From the NCBI RefSeq assembly GCF_910589235.1, contig NC_060963.1:7207001-7271000 (forward strand): a stretch of DNA of 64,000 nucleotides, given 5' to 3'. Positions 11,706 to 23,296 of this stretch are shown one piece after another (positions within the stretch are counted from its first letter, which is position 1; each line of letters opens with the position of its first letter). The stretch is from Vespa crabro. Lineage: Eukaryota; Arthropoda; Insecta; Hymenoptera; Vespidae. The notes under the pieces were generated by a model, which saw nothing but the letters and a program-made list of their open reading frames with translations, was not told the origin of the DNA and did not search any database. The position numbers and the translations under genes were made by a program.

Positions 11706-14700
11706 CCCAAACAAAAGTTTCCTTATTTCGATCGAACGATCTTCTTTCCAGAAAAGTTTCCGAAACGTGGTGTCATGAAAACGCAAGCAACTCAGACAGA
11801 AATCCCAGCAGGTTTCCGTAGTAGAATACCTCCTGTAACTCTCAGTCCCAGAACCATACATCGAGTAAAGATGGTCTCACAGGGAGCCCAGACGAATGGT
11901 CTCTTTAATGGTAGAAAGTTGACGAAAAGCTATTCCGAGGCTGGACAATTGGGGACACCTTTGGGTGGTGTACAAACTAATTCAGGATCTAAAGAAGAAA
12001 TAGAACATGAGCCACTTCATAGAACGCAAAGCGAGGAACCACCACGGTCACCGTTCATTGTCGAGACTCCACCTCCTCAACTTCCTGGCTATGCCATCAC
12101 CGAGGACGAATCTTTGCCTAACGGAGACATCGACGGTCCTTTGTGTCCTGTAAATATCATATAAGGGGTATATTCAAAATGTATATTTCTGAACATTCTA
12201 CGCTTCACGTTGGATTTATATTTTGTTATAGTCACAAGATCAACGACAAAAATCCATCGAACTCGAAGACCAAGAAATTCTTATAGATTTTAAGCCAGCT
12301 CCGGTCTCACCGGATGCCCGTGCCATTCTTAATCGTCTGTCAACGCCCACACGAAGGTTCCTACCGTTACAAAAAACTCTTTCCGATGGTGAGATTCGAG
12401 TAGAGAGACGAGAATTAGTCGGTGAAGCTGGCGAACCAAGTTATCCGCATACGTGTAGAAGAAATCATCAGGATCCATGGAGTAGGACGGTTAGAACATC
12501 TGTTGAATTTTCATCTACTCCAGAAGATCTTTCTCTTTTACGAGCACCTTCTCCTCAAGACGATCATCATGAGGAAGTTAGTGAAAGAATTCTTTTAATA
12601 ATTTACGTGTTCAAATATCGTGATAACTTTATTATTGCCTTAGGAATTTCATGAAAATCTTATTCGTCACGGACTTTTCCGTAAGAGGAGCGTATCTCTC
12701 GAGGATGGAGTACAGGGTCCATTGTCCGGTGATTTTATGTTACCTAGATCGCTTCCAACGTCGCCTACCTCACCAACGTCATCAGGTATAATAACATAAA
12801 AATATTTTATTTTATAGAAATATAACAATTTTTTCTTAATTAACAAGTATATTATCTAATCTGAACGATACAATAGCACCTCGACGAATACCTCAAAGTC
12901 CAAAAGACGAGTTACCGTTGAGCCACCGATTGTCACATACCGGAAAGATTTTTATTCCTGGTATTATATCCAGAACATCGCCGGTGACTGGCATTATTGG
13001 GACTTCTCCGTTCGCCTCAAGTGATTCCTTGGCGAACGACATAACAAGGGACCACAGCGATGGAATTTGGAACGAGTCCCAAGCGACAGTACTTCAAGCC
13101 GACTCTCTTGCTTTGTTAACTCCAAAAAGGAGACTCCTCCTACTTTTGCAACATCAGCAAGACTCTTCTATGGACACTGAAGCATTGGACGCCGAAGACG
13201 TGAAAGAGATGCATACGCCCAGTCCAAGAATACGCCTCGAGCCTGCAACGCCTGTACAACCTCTCACGCCAAGGTTGAAACGCTTATCGACAAAGGCTAA
13301 CTATTTACGTAGAGAGACGTAAATAGGCTGCCACGGATCGTATACGGTTCAATGTGTTCAATCTTGGACATGCTGCAGCCTCATTCTTTTTATCAAGGTC
13401 TTATCATATGTACATGAAAATTTTTTCTTTCACAATTTCAGCGCTGATACTTCTGTTACAATAAATAACGGCAGAGCTAGAACTGGTTTCCGACGTTCTA
13501 GTCCGGCTCCACCATTGTCTCAACCACAGTCACAATCGTCAAGTGAGTTTTGTTTGAGTCTTGCTAGAACAGACTCTGGTGGTCGTACGAACACTGACCT
13601 TTCTGAGACCTCGACGACCGAGGATTACTTCACTGCCAATACCTCGACCGAAACTGGGACCACGACTGGTACCTCCGCGACTACGAGTTCCTGGTCGAGG
13701 CCACCGCAAACGTCCAGTGCCGCGGCTTCGGCATCAGCACCAGCATCAACCACAGCCACCGCCGCGGAGGGTAGCTCTTTCGAAAGTGCTAGCTCTATAT
13801 ATAGTCTAGCAAGAAGCGAGGTACTTCTTTGAAACTCTATCTTATAATCATACAAGATTATACTTATGTATTTTGTTAGGCCGTGGTCGAAGAACCTTGC
13901 AGTCCACGACCTATCGAGGAAGAGACAGAAGATCATTTCAGTTTGGAAGAATTACTTTCTCCAGCCAGATCAACGAGCAGTAGTAGTTCAGGAAGCTATG
14001 ATTTGAAGGACGCAATGGCGACGATGCAAGAACTTGATCAGACAGCACCAGAAAGTGGTCACGTTTCCGAAGCAGAGTTAGACAAAGATGTGAGCATCAG
14101 ATAACACTAAATTTCTGGTTTCCTCACTCAATCAGTTTTATTTCACATTAGGAAGGACATCGTTCGTCTTCCGGAGGATACGCTGAATCCCCACCAGATC
14201 AGCATGGTTGGAGCGAAGAAGAACGTCGAAGAAAACGGAAATTGTTCACTTTAGATCTAGCTAATGGAATGGCTAGCACCGAATCGGAACATATAACCGA
14301 ATCCTTATATTTAGAAAACGTAAGCGTTCCTTCGAGATCGCGATCGAAACAAACATCTTCGAGAAGTCCTCATCGTAACAATAGGAAACGAGATAATGGT
14401 CAATTGCAGCAAATTCAACAACAACAACAGAAGCAACAACAACAACAGCTACAGCCAGGTAGTCGAAGTCCTCAGAAAGAGGAATGGAGAATAGAACAAA
14501 GTGAAGATGGTACACACGCAGCTACATCCGATGATTCTAGCTGTAGTCATTATTATCGTATGCATCATCATCATCATTATCATATGTATAGAGACACTGG
14601 TGATAGTAGTAGGCATCGAAGAACAAGGGATAGTCCAAGAAGAAAAAATGGAGGCTATGTTCCTGCCAGAAGACGAAGCAACGAGGTACTTTCTTGAAAA

Positions 14701-15525
14701 CTTGATTAATGCTACAACGATCAGAATAATATATTATGATATTTCATAGGATAAGAATGCTGCTATAACTGGTAGTTTGCCACGAAGAAGATCTCGTATC
14801 GCAGACGATGTTTGTTCGAATCGTTTGAGTCTTGGACGTTATCAACGTAGTCCTGGACACGAGTATCGTGCTGTTATCATAGATCGTCAAAGTCCAGAAG
14901 CAAGATTAAAGGCTCTCTCAGCCGAATCTCTTAGATCGGTTAGTCCTGGAAGCGACAGTGTATTTTATAGCGAGGGTACCGATCAGCCATATATAGCGGT
15001 TGCTACATTAGATGAACCTCATTGTCATCATTGTGGGAGGAAGGTAGGTTAACTACGTTCGAACGAACACTTTAATGACGATATTTAATCGTAGATTTAC
15101 TTCGAGGTTTCCGAGGAGATAGTCAAACCACCAGCGGATTTTGCTGACTCGCCGGAAGGGCATAGGTCAACTAGTTCGAAACATGGCTCTAGTCAGAGAC
15201 TTTATAAGAAGTTTGACAAGAGATATCGTTTGGAAGATCGTAGCGATAGAAGACATCGCCGTAGTAGTGCTGGTCGATCGGACATTCGGGCAAAGTCGGA
15301 AGAACGAGCTGGACCGAGATCAGGAAGTAGAGGATCGATCGATGAAACTGCTGCTGGTAGAAAGAGACTACAAGTTAGAAGCACCGACGCTAGCATGGAG
15401 ATACTCACAGGTTCCAATATGTTTTAAATTTTGTTTTAAATTGAAAAAGACTTGAGAAAAATTGAATTAAAATAAAATGAGATGTTTTTACTCTCTCTCT
15501 CTCTCTTCCCCTCTCTTTCTCTCTC

Positions 15526-15577
<52 letters not shown>

Positions 15578-18500
15578 ATATTTATTATTGTTGATAGGCA
15601 GAGAAGACGAAGATGATTATGTTGAACCATACACCGAAGGAGAATGGATTTATATCGGCGACATCGAGGAGAGTCATGTATGGCGTCGTCCAGATAGCCG
15701 TGATGGTGAGGACGACATTTTAGAAAGTGTACTTAAAGAACGAAGAGGCTCCCAAGAATCGACGGAAAGCGAGAGAAATTTTCGAAAGAAGTATCAAGCT
15801 GCTACACATCGAATGGTGCATCGAAAGAGTAGCGGCGAGATGTACAGAAGGATACAAACGAAGAACTTTGGTGAGATAGCAGGATTTTATTTTACACATT
15901 TTCCTTCAGATCTACCTTCTTTTTTTATTTAAGTATTTTCATAAAAGAGGAAGAATATTCGATCAATAATCTGTATAGTTCCATCGTATCTCAAAATATC
16001 AAGCACGAAGAGAAAAAAAGAGAAGGAGAGAGAAAGAGAGGGTTAACCATAGCAAGATAGACCTTGAACGCTGTATCGAAGGTTAGCGTATTTTTAAATC
16101 GATACGCTATGACCGTTTTTCTCAAAGTCCTATCGCGCATATGGAGCGTTATATATTCAAAGATAATTGATCGTAAAAAAAAGGGTAACGTTGTTGTAGA
16201 CTATTAATAAAGAATATAAAAATGTATTATAATTATAATGATAAAAAATTATTTTTTATTGGAACATATCTTGAGTTTTTAACAACTCATGTTATTTCGT
16301 ACGAAAAAAAAATATTCGGGGACGATCTGCTATTTCTCTCCAAGAAAGAAAAAAATTTAGAGCACGCGAGGACGTGATCTTGGTGTTCGAGTTTTTTATT
16401 ACTACGTGTATACGGCATCGCCAAAGAATGTTCCCAAAAAATCTTTGGGAAGTCGACGTAAGAGTCGTGTGCTTGTGTGTGTGTGTAAATAAGAAACAGG
16501 AAAAAAGGGAAGTAAAGAAAGAAAAAGAGAAAAAAGACAAATAGAAATAGAAGATAGATGATAGATCATTCGAGAGCAAGTGAGAGAGAGGGAGAGAGAG
16601 AGAGAGAGAAAGATGTTTTTAGGGTTTCTTTAAATAAGCACCGCGTAATACTGCGTCGTCTAAATATACCTTAGCCGGCTCCGCCGTCCGAATTGGACGG
16701 CTTCTCCGGTCGGCCACTAAAGACGCTATCGCGAAGAAGAGAAGGTAAAGAAGAAAAGCATGGAAAGAAGGAGAGATAGAGAGAGATAGATAAAGAGGAG
16801 AAGGGAAATGGTGGTGGTGGTGGTAGTGGTGGTGGTGTTGGTGATGGCGGTGGTGGCGATGGGCCGAACATTCGAAGAAGAAGCTTTTGGCCGGCAGTCA
16901 GTGGGTCAGGGCGCCGAGTCGCATTCCACGGGTTCGCAAGCTGAAAGCATCAGGGCTTCGGGAAAGCTCGAACCTTCCCTTTTCGTTATTTCTTTCGCGG
17001 GTATCCACCTATAGTAGTAGTGAATCTTCAAACTTGACGGCATCCATCGGGTGGATCGACCATTTGGTAGATATTAGGAAGAAAAACATTGATTCGAAAG
17101 AAAAAGAGAGAGAGACAGAAAGAGAAAGAAAAAGAGAGAAAAATAAGAAGGATGGTGTGCGACTCGGCGCACAGTTCAGAGTATATGGAGGAATTGGAGG
17201 AGAATGTATCGCTGAAGAGAGCTTTGGAGGACCTTCTCAAGTGTATGCTTAGGGTGTGGTGCAGAGAGGGACAGGCTCTCACGAGACTCGGTGCAACGAC
17301 ACCTGGTAAATAATCTTCTTTTCAATGCTTAATTAGGCTCTCGCTAATAACGATGCAAGCGACTCGCGAACCGAACGTCTTTTCCAACTCGACAAGGTCG
17401 ACCATTCGAGCGACATCGTCGTTATCGCCGAGATAGAAATTAATGAGTACATCGATGAAAATCGGAAACTCGCCAAGATTTGTCAGCACGTGGCCAAGAA
17501 CACGACTTTTCGCGACTATTCGGACAATATACCCCTCACCGTGTACCATCTCCTCGCGTTGTCCTCGCTCTATCAAGATCAAAGCGCATTGAACGTTGGC
17601 GAGAGGCGCCAAATCGATATGTTTTCCTCAAGGTCAAGAGGCACAAGATCTACTCGAATCCTTGATTCCTCGACAAAATAATTTTCCAAACTTGCTTACT
17701 TCGTTTCTCCTCTACTTCATTTTTCTTTCGTTTTTTTTTACATTAAATTTCATTAATCATGTCACGGGCGATGAGATTTGTGGAACATTGCAAAACAAGG
17801 AACACATGTATTTTGACACACTTCTCTCGCATACTCCTCTACGGATATCCAGAAATATCCAAGAAACATTAACGTATCTATGGTGTACGTTCATCTACTA
17901 AACATCTCTTCTGCCGAAAGATCAGTCAATTCAATCAGAAATATATTGCAATTGTGACGAGATACTACTTTTGTTAAGTATCGGTTTAAAGTTTATGCGC
18001 GTAATCGACGGAATGTCTATCTATAGAAATCCGATGGTATGGAATACCCATGCGATGTCCAAGGAAGTTGTACACGTATCTACAACCCTCTAAAAATATC
18101 CGACAGAGGATCTCTACACGGGAATAGGTTTCGTCATCTAGATAACTTCGAAGCTGCAAACGTATCGTTGCTTTGATTATTCTTGGATCATTAATCCTAT
18201 TGGATCGAAGAAAATTCGAAATACTTGCTAGACTCTTTGCATGTTTGAGAATGAAAAAGAGAAAAAGAGAAAAAGAGAAAAAGAGAGAGAAAGAGAGAAA
18301 GAGAGAAAGAGAGAAAGAGAGAGAGAGAGCAAGAGAGAGAGAGCGAGAAAGAGAGAGAGAGAATGGGAGACAATCCAAAGCGAATCTGTTCATATTTTAC
18401 CAGCAGATTAACGGCTAGTCGATGTCTCCTTTCTGCCTCCCATGTCTTTCCACCTTGTCTTTCTTTTCTGATCTTTATTCATGGCTTTATACGCTCGGAT

Positions 18501-20209
18501 TGCCGTGAATAAATAGAAACGCTCTAAAAGGCGGCGGAAAGTGGGTCGGCGTGACGCACGTGCGGCGCTTTACTTTCTATAATGGCAACTGATTATACAG
18601 CGTAGCTCGCAAACCGTTGGATATCACGATACGAAGGAGATTATTATGTGAAAAAAATCAAAAAAGAAAAAAGATCAAAAGATAACTAGATGATAATACT
18701 TCGATCAATAGACTTTGATACTCTCTGTTTGTTATTTTTTCTTTTTTCTTTTTCTTTTTTTCTTTCATCTAAGAAATATCAACTTCGAGTGTCAACTTCG
18801 ATTTGCAGAAAGCGACAAAAGGGTGATTGTGAAGCGTGAGGCTGACGGTGAATTTGGCTTTCGGATTCATGGATCAAAACCGGTGGTAGTCTCCGCGATC
18901 GAACCAGACACACCTGCTGAGAGTTCCGGTTTGGAGGTTGGCGACATTATAATGTCGGTGAACGGTAGAAGCGTTATGGACGCGACCCATTCGGAAGTCG
19001 TCAGGTTGGCTCATTCAGGTACAGATGTCCTCGAGCTGGAAGTCGCGAGGACGTGCAACGTTCTAGCACCGCGAGTGACCAGGTCCGGGGCTAAGGATAC
19101 ACAGGAAGAACCAATTTGTACAGGTTACTTATGGAGAAAATCGGCGACTTGTTCTAACACGGACAAATGGGTTCGCAGATGGTTCGCTCTACGTCGTGAC
19201 AATTGTCTCTATTATTATAAGACTGACTCGGTTAGTGGAAATATTTGATACTTGAAATTTCGTTTAGATCGCTGGTGAACAAGACGTTCGAGAAATGTAA
19301 AGTTCACCGATGATCACGATAATTAACTATCTCGACAAATCGTTAATCAACTAATTACCTTGCTTGCTTGCACCTGGCTAGGATTCACAACCGGTAGGAG
19401 CGATAATGCTCTTAAAATACGAAGTGGAAACGACTCCCGAATTGAGACTACACAGTTTTGCTATAAAGAAACAAGCAGCCCCAACGTTACGGCTCGCTGC
19501 CGATACGGAAGAAGCGGCGAGCAGGTGGACTACGGTTATTAGAGAAGCCATCGAACGAAACAATCAGGTGATCTCTTAAACATGTGAACATTCGTTTTTT
19601 ATTATAGTTTCTGAAAAGAATGATTTCTTGGTAAAATAAGAAACATGACTCATTGTTATATCGCGTATAGGTCGACACTTGGTTGAACGCTTCGTTGAGG
19701 ATGCGCGAATTACCAGCTTGCACGATACAAAAACCAGATTGCTTTGGATATCTAAATAAACAACAGGAACATGCAAAGAAGACTTCCTCGCCTACCGGCT
19801 GGTCCAAACGATATTGTGTACTGAAGGATGCCGCTTTGTATTTCTACGATGACGCCAATGCCGAGAAAGCCTTTGGTGTTGCTTGTCTCCACGGTTTCAG
19901 AGTTTACGGTAGCGCACCCAATTCCGGCGGCAGGAAGCACGCCTTTGAGCTGCAACCACCGGATCCCACGCAAAGGAGTTACACCTTCGCCACGGAGTCC
20001 GAGATGGATAAGAAACGGTAGCATAATTTATTTATATTCTTTTCTCCTACATTGTATATGCTTTATGCACACATACACACACACAAGTATATCTATTCTC
20101 TCATTGTTCATATTTCATATTCATATTTCATTTCCTCTTGTCTTCCGTTTCTTACAGCTGGTTAGCGGCGTTAGAATATTCAATCGATCGATGGATAAAA
20201 ATAGGTTGA
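7198..20209 (+). CDS. Large PDZ and tandem-PH domain scaffold protein, 17 exons
   Basis: I do not recognise a named orthologue. Coding exons: 7198-7380, 9770-10182, 10811-11097, 11752-12149, 12232-12576, 12644-12785, 12877-13318, 13442-13820, 13880-14089, 14152-14685, 14750-15043, 15095-15410, 15598-15870, 18809-19230, 19382-19567, 19671-20017 and 20158-20209. Every GT-AG join keeps phase, giving 5223 nt and about 1740 residues. Residues 1-1405 look disordered: rich in Ser, Pro and Arg, with a Gln run, a His run and several TQ/QTN motifs. Residues ~1409-1486 form a PDZ domain (carboxylate loop EFGFRI). PH domains lie at ~1507-1604 and ~1630-1734, each with the closing-helix Trp (SRWTTVIREAI; RWLAALEYSI). 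By domain content it should tether peptide C-termini to phosphoinositide membranes. The ATG at 7198 has a good context (AAGGATGG). Exon structure is strong; function is inference from domains. Confidence 0.85.
7879..7926. repeat. TA microsatellite in scaffold intron 1
   Basis: About 24 TA units lie in the first intron. The rest of that intron (7381-9769) contains only short CT tracts and no recognisable coding segment. Confidence 0.9.
11662..11702 (+). repeat. CT microsatellite just upstream of scaffold exon 4
   Basis: A run of about 20 CT units ends some 50 bases before the exon 4 acceptor (exon starts at 11752). It enlarges the pyrimidine-rich stretch upstream of that splice site. Confidence 0.85.
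15491..15576 (+). repeat. CT microsatellite upstream of scaffold exon 13 acceptor
   Basis: A nearly pure CT tract of about 85 bases with a few interruptions ends about 20 bases before the exon 13 acceptor (exon starts at 15598), so it fills the usual polypyrimidine position. Confidence 0.85.
17152..17305 (+). CDS. Candidate alternative first exon of the scaffold gene (short PDZ-PH-PH isoform)
   Basis: An ATG at 17152 opens a 51-codon frame ending in a clean donor (CCTG|GTAAAT) in phase 1. Exon 13 of the long form also ends in phase 1 (TTTG|GTGAG), and both can join the exon at 18809 to give Glu-Ser-Asp-Lys before the PDZ domain. The encoded segment looks like a short coiled coil (EYMEELEENVSLKRALEDLL). 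Joined to the last four exons it would give a protein of about 386 residues holding just PDZ and both PH domains. The exon lies in the 2.9-kb intron 13, after a GC-richer stretch that could be an internal promoter. It could instead be a skipped internal exon or chance. Confidence 0.5.
18250..18362. repeat. GA/AAAGAG-rich tract in scaffold intron 13
   Basis: About 110 bases of purine repeat (AAAGAG, GAGA) on the plus strand. The frames crossing it in both directions are repeat translations. Confidence 0.85.
18525..18585. promoter_or_regulatory. CpG-rich patch with E-box upstream of the PDZ exon
   Basis: About 60 bases hold GGCGGCGGAAAG, a TGACGCA element and the E-box CACGTG, in AT-rich intron DNA about 250 bases before the PDZ exon. 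It could be an enhancer or internal promoter element; this is composition-based inference only. Confidence 0.2.
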
Positions 20210-21559
20210 TGCGACCAACAGAACGGCTCAGAAAGCGAAGACGACGAAACAACACAGCGAATGAAAAACCAACCTTCGCGGGAACCCTAGCCTCTTTTCC
20301 CGTTTTCGGTTCCTATACGTGAGTCCTCACGATCGTAACCCGATCAAAGGTGATCCAAGAACGTTTGTTCGAACTCTATCGCGACATTAACATAAGTTTT
20401 CTCGACTATCGTTCGTAATTATCGTAGAGAGAAAAAAGAAGACACTTTGTCAGTTTTAGAGACTTTTCGACAAAAGATTACGATGATGTACGCATAAACG
20501 TTTTGGATATTTGTCTTATCAACAAATTGTCAAAGACACTCGTAGTTTCGCGTCAGCGTAGATCGCGATCTAGGAAATTAATTAAAAAAAGAATAAAAAG
20601 AAAAAAAAGAAAAATAAGAAAAAAGGGAAGAAAGAGAGACAGACAATTTTAAATCATTCACATCGATTGTTTCATTCGTGAAAAAGAAAAATGGAATACA
20701 AAAAAAAAGTTCATACACGTGCGTGTAATTAGGTGATTACAATATAAAAAAAAGTAAATAAATAAAAATAAAAAGAAGAAAAAAGAAACAGCGCAAATAA
20801 TTAGTTAAAGTGAAAAAAAAATCGATTATCCGATTATAAAATAGGAAGGCGTATCTACATATACACACGTATAAAAAACATTGCGAACGAATATTTTGTC
20901 GATGAAAAAGTATGCGCTCGCGAACGTGGCTGGATAATGCGTGTTAAAATATATGCGTGGAATTGCCATTTAAATTAATACCGCTGTTCTTACCACCGAT
21001 ATTTGTAATTACCGATTTAAAGAATCGTGCGCACGAGACCGTAAGTATGAATGTTTCGTGTGTGTATGATGTATATTTGTGTTTATGTGTGTGTGGGGGT
21101 AGGAATCGTGTAAAAAAAAAAAAGAGAAAGAGGGAAAGAAAGAGAGAGAGAAAGAGTGCAAAATAAGTGTAAATTATAAATACCGCGCGCACGTACTCGC
21201 ATTTACTCGGTAAGATTAACAGAAAAAAAAATGATAAAAGAAACAATAGAAGGAAAAGAAAAGGAAAAGAGACGAAACGTCACTATGTTGGAACAGCCAT
21301 AAATTTAATTGCGCCTTTAATGCGCTCGAGCGCACATAGGACACGAGAAGAAGAAGAAGGAGAAAGAAGATAAGAAGGAGGAAGAGAAGGTGGACGAGAA
21401 TGAAAGAAGAAGAGAGAAGAAATAGCGAAGGATGAGGCGAACGAACGAACGCACGATACGAACGCGTATCGTTTCTCTTCCGTGCTCAGTGGACCGATCG
21501 AAAGGACGGAAGAAAAAAAGACACGATCCAGGATGACGAAGATAATAATAATAATGATA

Positions 21560-21630
<71 letters not shown>

Positions 21631-21780
21631 TCGTACGAAATGTTTGAGGGAATTTCAAATGATCGTTTTCAATCTCGGGATAATAAAATAGAAAGAGTTT
21701 AATACAGTTGTAGAGGGAAGTACGATCACTGGCCCTCCTTTTCCTATTTTCTCTTATTTTTGTTTTCTTTTTTTTATTTC
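20210..21780 (+). other. Presumed 3' untranslated region of the scaffold gene
   Basis: Downstream of the TGA at 20207-20209 is A-rich, gene-free sequence with AATAAA signals, for example near 20761 and 21683. Intervening open frames are low-complexity translations. Confidence 0.45.
21541..21629. repeat. GAT/ATG trinucleotide microsatellite
   Basis: About 29 triplets, starting as ATA repeats and continuing as GAT repeats. It creates long Met or His frames that are not genes. Confidence 0.9.
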
Positions 21781-22858
21781 TCTTTTTCAACATTTGATCA
21801 TAAATCGTAAATTTGATCGATAAAATAGGGTGGGATTTTTTGGAAAAAAACAGGAAAAGGAAAAATAAAGAAGAAAAAGAAAATGTTTCTTTGAAAAAAT
21901 CTTTAGAAAGTAATCGTTCGTGAGGAGACTGTACGAGAACTCGGTACGTACACGTGTTATTAGAGTGACCGCCGAGGCAGCCTAATTATGCAAAACCACA
22001 TTCGCGTGTTCGGCCAGTGGCGAACGTTGTAAAACGAGCAAGTATGTGTATGACTTGGAAAAGGCGTACACACGGCAGCATAAGAACGACGACGTAGAGG
22101 TGGACAAAATTTGAGAGACCGCCTGCCATTGAGACGAAATCGACCGCGAACGAACGTACAGGGAAGTAATAATGTTCGGTGGGTGATTTCTCTTTCAATA
22201 TATCCATTCATTTTTCTTCTTATGAAAAATCAACGAAAGTAAAATTTATTAATAGAAAAGTGACTCTAAACGAGTATAGTTTTAACAAACGGAGTCTTTA
22301 TAATCGTTCGTAGAAACCTTCCGTGCATATAGATCCCCATAAACCGATAAGAACCAGTTTTAGATTTGAAATTATCGGCCGGAATTGCTAAGCCACGTAA
22401 CTACATTCCGTGAATTTTTTCTTTCCTTTTCTATAAAGGTTCACCTAAGTCGACATATTTCAGATAACAATCTACCTTTCAAGTTAGTTCCTAACTCAAT
22501 CAAAGATAGTATTACAAAGACATATAAGTAAAATAGTAAAACAAAGAATATAGGATACCATTAACTCCTATATTCCATTGTCTCAAACACAAAAAAGGAT
22601 CTAAACATTCATTTTGGACAATGAAAAAAAAACCGAGAACAAGAATCAACTCCACAAGTTCTCGATAATTTTGTAAGAAGAATTGAGGGCCCCAGATAGA
22701 GTCGGTCCGTGGTTGGTATCCGTTTGATAGCAGATAGCAGGCCGAACGACGCTGGTATGTTCTCATTACGCGTCGTGCAGGTATGCGGTGGCCGGTTCGT
22801 GGGTCCCGTGCACGTAGTAACACCGTCTTGGTCCATCTCTCTCTCTTTCTCCCTCTCT

Positions 22859-22891
<33 letters not shown>

Positions 22892-23222
22892 TTCATTTTC
22901 TCATATTCTCTTCTCCTTCCTCTTAACTTTCACGGAGCTTGGCATCCCTTCCAATCGGATCCCGCCTTTATGTCCTTCTCTTTGGCTCCCTGAGCGGAAT
23001 AAAGCGACGATTCCAACGAGTCACCGTGCGGCAAATCGACGCACCGCATAAGAAAGTGCTTCGAGTCACACAAATTTAAGGACAGGTCCTTTTAGAGTCA
23101 GTTCGATCGAAACGTAGTAGAAGTTTCTTCTTTTACATTTTCGAAACTAACTTTTCGCTGTTTATCTTAGCCCATTCGAACTCGTTGAAATTTTTGTATC
23201 TTCTCTTTTCTTCTCTTCTCTT

Positions 23223-23296
<74 letters not shown>

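Noticed and set aside
14242..14749. His-rich and Ile-rich frames overlapping scaffold exon 10
   Set aside because: The His run belongs to the real exon frame; the Ile-rich and antisense frames are shadows.
16671..17014. Proline-rich minus frame and valine-rich plus frame
   Set aside because: Both read a GGT-triplet repeat.
21317..21793. 158-codon minus frame with a long His run
   Set aside because: Translation of the GAT/ATG microsatellite and GAAGAA repeats.
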